A stretch of 64,000 nucleotides of DNA from Echria macrotheca. Lineage: Eukaryota > Ascomycota > Sordariomycetes > Sordariales > Schizotheciaceae. Positions within the stretch are counted from its first letter, which is position 1. The number at the start of each line of letters is the position of its first letter. The translations under genes and the position numbers were made by a program. Shown piece by piece: positions 12,801 through 24,411 of the stretch. The stretch is taken from assembly GCA_030411725.1 (NCBI GenBank), contig MU839827.1, positions 2,542,001 to 2,606,000 of the forward strand. The letters run 5' to 3'. The notes below the pieces were generated by a model. It did no database searches. It saw only the letters and a list, made by a program, of their open reading frames with translations, and was not told where the DNA came from.

Positions 12801-13706
12801 ACGGGAGAGGATCAGCAACCTCAGCAGTGCCGAAGTCAAACGGGGCATGGGCGGTCTGCATGGAAACAAGGGGGCCATCGTGGTGCGCTTCATGGTGGAC
12901 GACTCTTCATTGTGCTTCATCAACTGCCATCTAGCAGCCGGCCAGTCAGCTGCCAGCCAGAGGCATAACGACATCGCGGCCATCCTCGAGGCGCCAATTC
13001 TGCCGGTCGAGCGCGACCCATCCGTCCGGATCGACAGCTACGTCGCGGGCGGGGATGGGACCTTGATCCTGGATCATGAGCTTTGCCTGCTGAACGGCGA
13101 TCTCAACTACCGGATCGACACCATGAGCCGTGACACGGTGGTGACAGCCGTCAAGTCCGGAAATTTGGCCAAGCTTCTCGAGCGCGATCAACTGCTGGTG
13201 GCCAAGCGGAGAAACCCGGGGTTTCGGCTGCGGGCGTTTGAGGAGCTGCCCATCACGTTTGCGCCGACGTACAAGTACGACGTAGGAACGGATAATTACG
13301 ACTCGAGCGAGAAGAAGCGTAGCCCGGCGTGGTGTGACCGGCTGCTCTACCGCAGCAGTCGGGGGCGGATAGAGCAGCTAGATTACCGCCGACACGAGGT
13401 GAGGGTGTCCGACCATCGGCCAGTGAGCGGACGGTTCCTGTTCACCGTCAAGCGGATCGACCCCAAGAAGAGGGCGGTGGCCTGGATGGAGTGCCAGCAA
13501 AAATGGGAGGATATCCGGGCCAAGTTGGCTGGCGAGGAGAAGTGAGTGATTTCGTGCAGCTTATTGACACTTGCTAACAAGCATGCAGACTTTTTTACCT
13601 GACGAGGATAATCGGCTACGATGGGTCGACGGCGCAGAGGTTAATCAGGGAGAGAGCGTCCAGGAGAGAGCACCGGAGTCCGAGCCGGCATAGGGAACAA
13701 GCGTAG
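9895..13706 (+). CDS. WD40-repeat inositol polyphosphate 5-phosphatase
   Basis: Four exons: 9895-9939, 9994-12568, 12617-13541, 13589-13706, 1220 aa. Residues 1-470 are Pro/Ser/Arg-rich with many PPxP and SPxR motifs, likely SH3-ligand and phosphorylation sites. Residues about 478-790 form a WD40-like beta propeller (e.g. RVWIGNNFGELLEADI and VFFGHSDGKISIYSIRDYSC). Residues about 815-1150 are a Mg-dependent 5-phosphatase domain: TWNAG, FGFQELVDLED, HGNKGAIVVRF, INCHLAAGQ, NGDLNYRI, APTYKYD, SPAWCDRLLYR and SDHRPVSGRF, which includes the active-site Asn/Glu/Asp/His positions. It should remove the 5-phosphate from phosphoinositides or inositol phosphates. Unlike yeast Inp51-53 it has no Sac1 domain. 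The last short exon adds a basic tail. Confidence 0.93.
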
Positions 13707-14686
13707 ATAAAACAGGGTGGTTGAGCGAGTGGTGGGTTTGGCTTGTTATACACATTGCATCACGATGCATAGACTCAGCGGGCGTCTTGTGCTTCTGGGA
13801 GGAGAAATGATGAAAAGGATTCATGTCATGGGGCTTACGGACGGGTTTGCATTGGGTTTGCCAACATCCGGGTTGGATGTCGGACGAGCGACAGCAGGGT
13901 AGTTATGAATACAGTGCATGATATGAGGAGTATTCGTATGTACTAAGCATCTTGACACTCCCTTCCAGTTTAGGAGTTTTGGTTGCAGTGTGTTCTAGCG
14001 GCTTACAAAGCTCGAATCATGGCATAGCGAGCGGAACTAACGGGTTCCAGGTTGTAATCGATTATGGGGATCCTGAGGGTTGTTTTGGTGTGTCATTGGT
14101 TGTTTCCCGGTATATGGATTGCTGTTGACAAAGAACCCCTCACGATTCGGATATAGATGACGTATTTACGATGGGTCGCAAGACCGAGGTGTGTCACGGG
14201 TGCGTTCTTGGTGAGAGTTGACGCATATGATTACCGGTGACTTTAGACTTTTTATTTTATTTGATGCTAGTTCTTTCTTTTGGTTCTCCTTATTTGCGTT
14301 GTTTGAGCCCCTTGAATTGTTTCTGTCCAGAGGACAGTGTATAAATCGGAAAAGGAAGGACGAAAGGAAGAGAATAGGGGTGAGCGAGAAACCAGGACGA
14401 AGGAAAGGAGAGCATGCTCGGTACGACAAGAACATCCCCCAGTGACATTGTTACCATTGCACTTGCAGTTCGTGGTGCGAGGTATATCCGAGTCTGGAAA
14501 GGTATAAGGACAGGAGGACCAACAGCAGCAACGACACCAAGAAATCGGGGAATCCTATCGACGTACCCGACCTCGTACAATAATAACCACTTACTGGAAG
14601 GAATCAAAAAGGCAGAAATAGGGAAATCGATAACAGCAACATACGTACAAAGAAGAAGTCTCACGACGGCAACAACAAAAGCCAAC
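13707..14686. other. Intergenic region upstream of the questin-oxidase-like gene
   Basis: Nearly 1 kb with no supported gene. It holds the 3' flank of the 5-phosphatase and the promoter and leader of the next gene. A 235-codon minus-strand frame (14290-14997) overlaps the next gene's first exons and shows no family resemblance, so it is an antisense shadow. A + strand frame beginning at 14414 runs into the gene, but the start at 14687 gives the expected N terminus. Confidence 0.5.
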
Positions 14687-16303
14687 ATGGCAACGGCATA
14701 CAAAGTGCACATTGTCCCCGAGGATACCGGGCTGCTCAAGGTTAAGCAGACAGCAGAAGCCGCAAAAAAGGCAGAGGAGCTGTTGCAGGAAGATCTAGAG
14801 AAACACCATGTCTTCTTCAACGAGGAAGGATTCCACAACCACGTAAGTCTCTTGGTTCCCCCTGGCACCCCTAAAACTGATAAACGAAGATCCCTCATCA
14901 CATCCTCGCTCTTTACGGCACCGGCGCACCCCCCTCGTCCTTGCAGCGCGGCTACGACGGCAATACATCCTACCAACGCCCGGCCCAGCCGACGCACGAG
15001 GCCGTCGTGGAAGACCTAATCTCGACCTGGGAGCACGCCCAGCGCTACCTAGGCAAGGAGAAGTACTACCCCGACTTTCTCCGTTTCTTCCAGCGCGGTT
15101 TGTTTATTTCCCCCCTTTTCCCCCGTCTACTAGGTATCTAACAGAGCCTCGCAAGAAATAACAACCAACGGCGTCCAACCCACCCTCCTCCGCTATGTAT
15201 TCTCCGGCGAACCCGAGACCCAACCGGTCTTCACCCGCCTCTTCTCGGGCCTCGTCCACCCACTGATCCAGCTCATGTACGGCCTAGAATGGAACCAGCC
15301 GGCCATCATCGCCTCGGCGCTCGCGCAGACGGCCGTACACGGAAACCCCATGGAATCCTTCTTCGTCGAGTCCGAGACCCTCTCCCACAGCCGCTCTTCG
15401 TCGTCCCCGTCCGAGAAGATGCCACACATAGTCGACCTCCTGCAAGAAATCCGGTCCAACCGCAAACTCGCCACGGCAGCGCGCATGAGCGACGCCAACA
15501 AGATCAGGGACGGCGTGCTCACCCGAGCAAGGGACGAGATGCTCAGCATCGCAGGCCGGGTCCGCGTCTCTCCCGAGAACCTAGACGAAAAGACCGCCGA
15601 GATGTTTGAAGCGTGTTTGTTGGTCGCGGCCGGCGCGGCGGTCCATCCAACTAAACATCCCAAGTTTGATTTCTTCCTCATGTATGTCCTTTCCCCTCCC
15701 CCCTTTCTCCCACTCAACCCCATCTATCCATTATATACTAACAGAAACAAAAAAAAAAAGCCACCACGTAAACGTATCCCCCATCTTTCCAACCCTAAAC
15801 GCCCACCCCTGGATCCCAACCCAAACAAAAGCCCGTCTCTTAGAATACAAGATCCGTCTCGACCTAGCCGACTACGCCGCCCGCGGCGCCCCAGACTTTT
15901 CGCCGTCCAAAATCGCAAGCTACACACCCCGAGATGAAAACAACAGGGACCAAAAACCGCTGGATATCATCGCGCGCCTGCACGACTTCGACGACGACGG
16001 CCACGCCATCAAGCTCGGGCGCGCCGCGCTGATCTGTCATGATTTGGTGTCGACCAAGTATCCCGACGCCGGGTGGAGACGGATCGAAGGCGAGGACGTG
16101 TGGACGAGGTTGTTCCATCTCATTGTTGATTCTGTCGAGGGGCCCGGGCCCAATTGGGTGCGGACTTGTGGGTTGGAGGAGGCTTGGAAGGTTAGTTCCT
16201 ACAGAGAGAGACAAATCCTGATGCAAGCAGGCAGGCAGGCAGGCCGTGACTAACAACTGGCTTTTATTAGGATGTTCCCGATGCTCAGGACTCCAAGTTG
16301 TAA
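14687..16303 (+). CDS. Questin oxidase-like protein (DUF4243/AflY family)
   Basis: Five exons: 14687-14842, 14890-15097, 15156-15681, 15761-16190, 16271-16303, 450 aa. The protein begins MATAYKVHIVPEDTGLLKVK and contains family-typical stretches: HHILALYGTGAPP, QRGYDGNTSYQRP, PLIQLMYGLEWNQPAIIASA, FFLMHHVNVSPIF and KLGRAALICHDL. Members include AflY and questin oxidase, Baeyer-Villiger-type ring-cleaving enzymes of aflatoxin and geodin pathways, but many family members sit outside any cluster and lack a known substrate. No polyketide synthase or other secondary-metabolism gene lies nearby, so a cluster role is not supported. Intron 3 ends in a run of ten or more A before AG, and intron 2 ends at GCAAG, both weak acceptors chosen because they keep frame and family sequence. 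Confidence 0.88.
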
Positions 16304-16390
16304 CAAACACACCCCCTTCAAGGACGGGTTGCGTGTAAAATTTGATGTATGGATATCCGTATGCTTGGGCAAATTGGTATCATTAAGCGC

Positions 16391-19133
16391 CTATTCTAAC
16401 CCAATCCATTCCCCTTCGCTCTCGGCCGCCTTGTCCTCCATGAGATCATCCATGCTGAGCCCCTTGGTATCTGAAGATGGCAACGCCTTCAACACGGCAG
16501 CATCCGAGGTCAAGAGGAGCGCAGGTGACTGCTTCTCGTTCGCCTGGCTGAGCAGATAATCCACCATGTAGACATTCTCATCCGCCAGCCGCCTGATCTC
16601 GTCCCTCATCTTCGACACGGCACGCGCCACCACGCGGAGTTCCACGTCCACCTTGCTCCGGTTGGCCGACAACCACGCGCCGTGCTTGTCCACAAGAGCC
16701 TTGATCCACAAAAGACAAAACTCAACATGTGGCGACTGCTCTGTCTGAGCGGCGACGTAGCGTAGCAGCCGGGACACATACACAGTGGGGAAATTCTCAA
16801 CCACAAGACCAATGTCTGTGTATGGTATCGCCTGGAAGACCCTCTGGATCAGGCCGGCCTCGTTGAGACGGAAGGCCATCACCAGAGCCTTCAGGTAGTC
16901 CTTTTCCTGCTGGAGCACTGCCAACGTCGAGGCCGGTGTGATCTCCATGTTCAGGTCGAACGGGTCAAATTGGACGGTGCTGTCGAGGCTGTAGATCAAC
17001 AGACCCTCCGTAGAGGCGGCGCAGAATGCCGTCCCGTTTGGCGAGAATGCCACGCCGTTGACTCTCACTTCCGCCATTCGTCTCCTTGCCGACGGATCGC
17101 CACGCTTCGAGCCGGGAAGAGACCTGTCGATCCGGTCTTCCAGATCCGAAGCCTCTCCTTGTTCATCAAGAAGGCCGGCGGGCCCTGCCTCGGTGAGGAG
17201 TCTGCTGTTCAGAAACTCTTGTGTTCCCGACAGCGAGAGATTGACGCTGACGGTAAATTTCTTGACAAGAACCATCGTCGTAACTGAGTATAGACAGATG
17301 TACTTGCTATTGCCTCCCGCCAGCAGGCACGAACCATCGGTACTATACCGAATGGTGCTGAAGCTCTTTGTCCCTGACACGTTGGCCGCGGTCCTTCTGT
17401 CGGTGATCTTGCGGCCTCCCGAGACATCCCGTCGTCCATCAACGCCTGAAACTTGCTCGGCTTCGGAAACGGCCCAGAACGACAGCTGGCCGTCAATCGT
17501 GGATATCGCAATCTGCAGAGAATCTGGCCTAAACGCGATGTCTAGGATGTCAGACTGCAGCTGTAGAGGCTCGCTCGTCTGTGTCCGGTCGAAGATGGAC
17601 CAGATCCTGGCTGTCCTGTCCCAACTCCCGCTGACCAGCAGACCCCCATTCGGCGCAAAAGCCAGCGACGACACCGGGCCCTCGTGTCCCGACAACCGAT
17701 CGAGCAGCTGCCCTGTTTGGACTGACCAGATATGGATGTCGAACGAGTCGACCGAGCCTGCGGCAACAACTTCGCCGCTTGGGTCTACCGCCAAGCAGGA
17801 GAAGGATAACCTTTCTGCAGCGGTAAAGGTTCTGAAGTTCCGGTACCGGATAAGATCCCATGCGCGGACGGATCCGTCCAAACTGGCGGTAAAGAGAACA
17901 CTGCCCTTCTTGGCAAATTCGCATGCCGTCACTCCGCTGGTGTGCTCGGTAAAGGTTACGATGCAGAAGCCAGACTCAACATCCCACACTTTGATCTTGC
18001 CATCATCAGCTGTCGTGACGATGCGCTGACCGTCCGGCGCATACTCCAGCGCGTTCATCGAGTCAAAATGACCCTGCTGCTTGAGAATATACGACTCGGA
18101 CTGCCATTCCCACACCAACAGTTGTCCCAGTTTTGATGCGCCAAACGCCAACCACTCTCCGCTCTTGTTTATCGTCACAAAGTCAATCTCGTTCTGTGAT
18201 ATGCTGAGGGTGTGAATCATGTTGAAGTCGGGCATCTCATATAACCCAAACAAGCCGTTGGAAAAGCCGGCGACTAACAAATTGGACTCGGGATGGAAAG
18301 CGGCGCATCGGAGCGTGGCGCTGTTCTGCATGAAGTAGTGCCGGTTGACAATCCTCCACCGCATGTCTTCGTCCTCATCTTGCATCTCATCGGCGTCGTT
18401 TGGGTTGCTCGTGTATTTCCAGTCGAATACCGCACCATCCTTGCTGACTGTGTATATTGTCTCTTGATCCTTGGAAAACCAGGCGCCGACTACTCCCTGC
18501 CTGTGACCGGACAGGACCGTTGGCGTAAAGCCTTCTTCCGCATTCAGACTCCATATCCTCGCCGTCAAGTCCTTGGAAGCGCTGAGGAAAAACCGAGAAT
18601 CGCTGGACCATTCGATGTGTCGGACGTCGTCGAAATGCTGCGCATGCTGGTGGTGGCGCACGAAAGGCGCAAATTCGAGGTCGCCCTCGGTATTCGAGTC
18701 CGGAGTTGACGGCACATGCCATACCTCTATCTTTCTTCCCAGTCCTACTGCGAAATGTCGCCCGGAAGGCGAAAACGACAGTGCCGTAACGGAAGCTCGG
18801 AACGAAAAGTGGTAGAGGACCACTCGTCTGGGGACGCTGGTGAGGATCGCCTGGCCATCTTCGTCGACCGAGAGCAGCAGGTTTCCCTGCGGGGTGAGAC
18901 CTATCCTCGAAACATTTTTTCGGTGTGCGAACGGGAGGGTATACGACTTGTTGTCGACCAGATTAAAAACCGTCACTCGATTTCCGACGGGCGAAAAGAG
19001 ATGGGTTCCGTCGGGGCTGAACAGCAGGTTTCCCCGACAGTAGACTGTTCCCAGTAGGTTGGAAAACTGGGCAAAAATAAGCTGGGGCTCCAATTGATCA
19101 CTCCCGAATTCTCACCTTGAAATCCGTCTTCAT
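16391..19133 (-). CDS. PWP2: Periodic tryptophan protein 2 (U3 snoRNP, UTP-B)
   Basis: Two exons on the minus strand: 19133-19116 (18 nt) and 19066-16391, 897 aa. The first exon encodes only MKTDFK, which joins to FSNLLGTVYCRGNLLFSPDG and matches the conserved Pwp2 N terminus. Reading straight through the intron would give a false start. Residues about 10-640 contain two sets of WD40 repeats (e.g. DGKIKVWDVESGFC, DGSVRAWDLIRYRNFRTF). Residues about 740-870 form the Utp12-type C-terminal helical domain (KDYLKALVMAFRLNE). The protein acts in the UTP-B complex of the nucleolar small-subunit processome, in 18S rRNA maturation. The 3' end lies 87 bp from the convergent questin-oxidase-like gene. 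Confidence 0.96.
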
Positions 19134-19511
19134 GGTCGCCTTTTTTGCTCCATTTCGCAGGTCAGAGACTGGCCGAACGGTTGCGCCTTCCACGCTCCAA
19201 GGTGGGATGTCTTGGCCGCGAACTTTTTAGCGGGGCCGGAGAAAGGCTCTTCCGCGCCGAGTGCCACACCTCCCAACCAGGGGTCCTGGGCGGCTTGAGT
19301 GGAGCGGGAGCTGTCAGGGGCTGGGGAAATTTGATGCACAAGCTTCCTACGGTCACCTTGCCAATTGCCCATCAACATCACCGCCAGCCTTCATTCTGCC
19401 CTCGCGACCCCGTCTCCTCCCAATTTTCCTGCCTGCTGTCGTGACGGCGACTTCTTGACCGCTTCGTCTGTATTTTGTTCCCCAGCGATCGATACCCAAA
19501 AGCCCAACATC
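19134..19511. other. Divergent promoter region PWP2 / CDC12
   Basis: A 378-bp stretch between two divergent starts. It must hold both promoters. No gene is seen. The right half, close to the septin start, is rich in pyrimidines (CCTCCCAATTTTCCTGCC). Confidence 0.6.
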
Positions 19512-20827
19512 ATGGCACCTGCCACCGCCGAGAGCGCCTCACCGATTGGCATCGCCAATCTTCCCAACCAGCGGCACAAGATTGTCGCGAAAAGGGGTGC
19601 TGCCTTCACCATCATGGTCCGGCTCCCGTCCGTGCTCCGAAAACTTTTTCTGACTTGACCTCTAGGTTGCTGGCGAGTCTGGGCTAGGCAAGACGACTTT
19701 CATCAACACGCTCTTCTCCACAACCATCAAGAACTATGCCGACCACAAGCGTCGGCACCAGAAGCAGGTCGACAAGACGGTCGAGATTGAGATTACCAAG
19801 GCCGAACTGGAGGAGAAGTTCTTCAAGGGTACGGACCCCAATGCAGAAACAATCATGGTAAACGGCTCTGACTCTGTCGTAGTTCGCCTGACCGTGATCG
19901 ACACGCCTGGCTTTGGCGACTATGTCAACAACAGGGACTCGTGGATGCCCATTATTGAGTTCCTTGACGACCAGCACGAGTCTTATATGCTCCAGGAGCA
20001 ACAGCCCCGCCGCCAGGACAAGATCGATCTCCGCGTCCACGCCTGCCTGTACTTCATCCGCCCGACCGGCCACACCCTCAAACCCCTAGATATCGAGGTC
20101 ATGAAGCGATTGTGCTCGCGTGTGAACCTTATCCCGGTCATCGCGAAGGCTGATACTCTCAGCCCCGTAGACTTGGCCAAGTTCAAGGCGAGAGTGAGTT
20201 GGGATTGCCCATCTTGCCACGCTCTACGCTGACTTTTTTTCTCCACAGATCCGTGCCGTCATTGAAGCCCAGAGCATCAAGATCTACCAGCCACCAATTG
20301 AGGAGGATGACGAGGCGGCCGCCCAGCACGCACGGAGCCTGATGGCTGCCATGCCTTTTGCTGTCATTGGCTCGGAGAAGGATGTGAAGACTGGCGACGG
20401 ACGGATCGTCAAGGGACGCCAGTACTCTTGGGGTGTTGCGGAGGTGGAGAACGAGGACCACTGCGATTTCAAGAAGCTGCGATCGATCCTCATCCGCACG
20501 CACATGCTGGATCTGATCCACACGACCGAGGAGCTCCATTACGAGGCCTACCGTGCCCAGCAGATGGAGACCCGCAAGTTCGGCGAGGCGCGCCCGAGAA
20601 AGCTGGACAACCCCAAGTTTAAGGAGGAGGAGGAGGCCCTTCGCAAGCGCTTCACCGAGCAGGTCAAGATCGAGGAGCAGCGTTTCCGGCAATGGGAGCA
20701 AAAGCTCATTGCGGAGCGCGACCGTCTCAACAAGGACCTCGAGCTTACCCATGCCCAGATCAAGAGCCTCGAGGGAGAACTGGAGTCGCTTCAGGGAAGC
20801 GCTGTGCGCAGCCACGGCCGCCGCTAA
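19512..20827 (+). CDS. CDC12: Septin, Cdc12 group
   Basis: Four exons: 19512-19616, 19666-19828, 19883-20193, 20249-20827, 385 aa. The protein begins MAPATAESASPIGIANLPNQ. G1 is GESGLGKTT, G3 is DTPGFG and G4 is AKAD. The polybasic stretch comes before the P-loop, and HACLYFIRPTGHTLKPLD is a septin signature. The end (residues about 310-385) is a coiled coil rich in E/K/R/Q, with EEQRFRQWEQK as in yeast Cdc12. It polymerises with other septins at the cortex, septum and tip, and probably corresponds to AspC of Aspergillus. Intron 1 has a poor donor (GTCCGG) but the joined GESGLGKT motif requires it. B56 phosphatase, known to act on septins in yeast, lies 16 kb away; I do not read a link into that. 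Confidence 0.96.
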
Positions 20828-21438
20828 GCGTTTGGCAGCGTCGGTGCTGGGACACACCGCCTCGGTGCACCCAGTTAGATACCCTTTCCGTCCACGCTGG
20901 ATGCTATGCCGCAATCTATGGCTCAGCTAAAGGCGGAATACATGGTCCGGTGGGAATAAAAAGTTTGGGCTTCATGGATATGCTCGGGACCTACGCTCGT
21001 AGTGTCCTTGTGGCTTGGTTCGCTGGCGTGGTGTCGAGGGGAACAAGTCTTGGGTTGGTCCGTTTTCACGTTGTTCTATTTTCTTGGTTGAGTATCAGCG
21101 GTGACGACGCAGCAAGCTTGTGGACCTCGAAGGTGGAACGGATGTCCAAGGCCGCTGTAGAGGAGATAAAGCTCGATTTCCGTCCTCACCTATCTCGACA
21201 TTTTTCATATCCCCTTTTTATTTGTTCTTAGTCACGATGTAATTCAGCCACCCCTTTCATGATACCAGATAATGAGAAAGGCTGTCGCTATTTCGAGCGG
21301 ACAAGAGGATATGTCTACACAACGTGATGCGTTCCAAGTACTTCGTTGTGTCCAAGATATATATTGCTACGCTATAGCCGCTGATATACAACGCTGTGCC
21401 AAGACTGTTCTCTGTACGCTCATTTACAATAGACTCTA
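20828..21438. other. Convergent 3' region between septin and kinase
   Basis: About 610 bp between convergent genes, becoming AT-rich near 21180-21400 (TTTTCATATCCCC, ATATATATTGC). It fits 3' untranslated regions and poly(A) sites. No gene is supported. Confidence 0.6.
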
Positions 21439-22997
21439 CTAGACCGAATCCATCGTTGCCCGTGTCGTCAACTGCTCGTTCTTGTTGCCGAGCTTGGAAA
21501 TCTGCAGGAAAGCATCGACGCCGTATCCCTCCAGGTTATGCAACGCCAGACTGCCAGCCCAGTATTCGGCGTACACCCTGCTCAGGGGCAAACCCATCCC
21601 AAGGCGGAGGTTTGGCGGCCTGCTGCTCAGCGAGGCGAGCGAGTTCGCGTAGCTTGGGTTTCTGTGGGCTTTTCCGTGCGCGTCCTTGTCGTCTTCGACT
21701 TGGAGCTCCTGCATGGTCGCAGCCAGTTTCGGCACTTGCTTCAGATTTGCCAACAGTCGCTCGCTCGCGGGGCCCTTGCTGAATGACCACAGATAGGGCA
21801 GGACTTCGTGGGGGACGCCACCGCCCTGGTCCGAGATGCGGAATATGACGTGCTGGGAGCTCTCGCAGATGGTTACCTCGATCGGCTTCGGTTCCGCGCC
21901 TGGGTTCTTCCCCTCGCTCTTCAGGCGCTGGTGCCGCTCCACGCCGGCCTGGACTGAATTCCGGAGGAGCTCGCCGATGATATACTCGAGGTGGCTGAGG
22001 ATATAGGGGAAGCTCGCATCGAGATGGCCCTCAATCTTGATCTCCGGAATCGGAACATCGGGTCCGTAGGCGCGGCGGGCGATCTCGCGGGTTGCTTCAC
22101 CGCAACGCTCGACTACCTCCTTGGCGATGCACTTGAGAAACACCTCTCCGATGAATTCCGTCTCGGAAAGCTTGGCTCCGGGAGAGAACCATGGAGCGTG
22201 GAAGGTATCTGTCAAGGCTAGATGTTGCTCTGCGATCACGCGGCGAGATATTCGCTGTTATGGTAGTTACGATTAGCGGGCTGCCGCTAGAATGACCATG
22301 TGTCCTTACAGCTTTGAGGATGGTGTTCATGAAATTGTCCAGCTCTTCTGCCCCCATTACCTCCGAACACTCGAGGATACCCATGGCGAGTTTTGGTATG
22401 ACCGGGAGGTGTGCTTTTAGCATGGCACGGATGGTATCGCAAAACTGTTCATTGTCCTGGAGGTTCTTGATCTCGCGGACTTTACGGAACGTATCGAATG
22501 CAGAGTAGTAAAGGTCGTATACTTCGTTGATATGGGGGTTGGTCACGACAACGTACGGCAGCTGCTGCATGTCACGGATCCTGTGCGAGATTCTACAAGG
22601 AGATTGCGTTAGTCGACTCTCAAGACCAGACTCCTGGGCTGCTCAGCCTCTTACCTTGTTGGCAGCTCTGTTCGGACATAGTTGGCGGAGCTTATGAGGC
22701 GGGCCTCTGTCAGGGTGCGACCGAAAACCATGAGCTGCCGCAGACTTATAGGCCGGGCTTCCTTGGCCGCCCATCTTGGGTGTGGTGGTGAGCTGGGACT
22801 GTCGACAGCGAGCGTTCTGGAGAGACCTACTCATCCAACACCGACATTGGACGCCATTTCGAACCCCCATGATGACCGCCGTGCGTATATCGAGCTTGCT
22901 GTCGGATACAGAACCGGCCCGGTGCCACCGTCCCCAGCTCCCCCGCTCTCCTCAACCGGGTGGGCGCTGTGGCATTCTGCAACGAAAGGCGCGGCAT
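21439..22997 (-). CDS. Mitochondrial pyruvate/branched-chain dehydrogenase kinase
   Basis: Four exons on the minus strand: 22997-22831, 22774-22655, 22592-22310, 22254-21439, 461 aa. The N terminus (MPRLSLQNATAPTRLRRAGE) is Arg/Ser-rich with few acids, a good mitochondrial presequence. Exon 1 joins in phase to WAAKEARPISLRQLMVFGR, the start of the helical domain. The GHKL ATPase domain carries the N box (GELLRNSVQAG), G1 (DQGGGVP) and G2 (GMGLPLSRVYAEYWAG). The family phosphorylates the E1 subunit of pyruvate or branched-chain 2-oxoacid dehydrogenase. Which substrate applies cannot be told from this sequence. An insertion (about 25 residues, acidic then Ser/Asn-rich) lies between the G1 and G2 boxes. 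Confidence 0.9.
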
Positions 22998-24411
22998 GCC
23001 GGCTCTGCCATGCGAAAAGTGCGGGCTTTGGGTCAATTGGGAAGATTATAGCACAGATGTTGGAGAGAGTGTGGGAGTCACAACAGAGTTCGGCAGTCCT
23101 CTTAAGCACGGGGTGCGAGATATAATAAGGGGAGGCACTCGCACTCACAGCTTCATTGCGTTTCGTTGCGCAGGGCCGTCATCGCAGTTCGACAGGCAGT
23201 GCTAGTGAGAAGCTGCTGCTGTCCCACCTTTACCCCACATCAGCGTCGGCCCGCGCACAGCTTCCAGCCCCAAACCGGCATGGCGCTACAGTGCAAAGAC
23301 CTGAGACCTTACCGTGCGCCCTATTGTCCTCGAGGCGGGGTCAGTTCACATTTCTGATTTCTCGACCAGAGAGTGTCACCAGCATAACTCTATCTACCCT
23401 GATGAGGTGGCATTCTACACAGCACATAAAGAAAGCTCTTGGCAGCTCTGGTATAAAGAATATACTTATTTTAGACACCGGTAGATATGTTTTGCTTGGT
23501 TCCTGTTAGCAAAGCTATATAGCAATATTGCTGAATCCCCTCTCGTCTAGGTGGCGATAGTTTTGATTTTGGATAGAACATGGCCTCATCACCACAGGTG
23601 TCTCTTAGCTCCAGCCTCAGGTTGTATGCGGAAAACAGCTTAGGCTTGGATATCAAACTGGCTGGATGGCTTCAAACTGCCTTTGGGATCTAATTTTCGT
23701 CTGCACACTCGTTGTAGTCTCTGGTTTGCTGACAATCGAAGTTTGTGATTTGCCTCGCAGCTCAGCACAAGCAACCCCACGTCATTGGAGGGGCTCCAAC
23801 AAAGAAGACTTGGTCCAAGTCTGGGGAACATGTCAGCTGTTAAAGGGTACCAACTCCGCTACCGACTGGCGTCCGAATTTGGTGGCCAGGCGACCTAGCC
23901 AAAGGTAGCCACTGACAGGCGCGGCCTAGAAAGCGTGCTTTCGCACGGTAAAACCAAAGAGCCTTGAGCAGGGCTGCGCCTCCAAACAGCACCAATGGCC
24001 CTGAGACTGCGCATTCCGTCTGGAGTGGTGTTTCCCCTTCCCGCCGCCCCCAGCCCTCATTGTTTTCTTTGCCGGTGCCAACTGCGGATTTCTCACCACA
24101 CATTTAGCTCCTGGTAGTTTCCAGGTGTCTCCATTTCAAGCCCTGACCCCTTCCTGCGACCCCGGGACGAATTGCGCAAGCTTCCCGGTCCTGCCGTTGC
24201 GCCCGGCGGATTTCTCAGGCCCAGGGCAAGAGCTCGTCTAAAAGTCCCATCGTCACCCTGTCCGTGTCATCCCCTCCAGGTCTCCTGCACCTGAACATGG
24301 TGAGTTGAACAAAGCTCAGCCTACCACCTACTTGAGTCACGTCGCCTTGCACCTTCTGCCAACACGTCTGTCCACACTGCGACACGAAATCTTCTCTGCT
24401 TGGTTAGCACC
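22998..24411. other. Divergent intergenic region with a possible 5' UTR intron
   Basis: About 1.4 kb between the kinase and the deubiquitinase. The stretch 23380-23720 is AT-rich (AGCTATATAGCAATATTG). Near the right end, ATG at 24298 is directly followed by GTGAGT, and TTGGTTAG ends at 24407, just before the true start at 24412. This looks like an intron in the 5' untranslated region (24301-24407). Otherwise no gene is supported. Confidence 0.5.

Noticed and set aside
14290..14997. Minus-strand frame of 235 codons
   Set aside because: It covers the promoter and first exons of the questin-oxidase-like gene and shows no resemblance to known proteins.
14687..16303. Secondary-metabolite cluster around the questin-oxidase-like gene
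   Set aside because: No polyketide synthase, regulator, transporter or tailoring enzyme lies near; neighbours are Pwp2 and a 5-phosphatase.
19067..19093. Start of Pwp2 at the ATG at 19093 (MEPQLIFAQ)
   Set aside because: This reads through an intron. The spliced start MKTDFK at 19133 matches the conserved N terminus.
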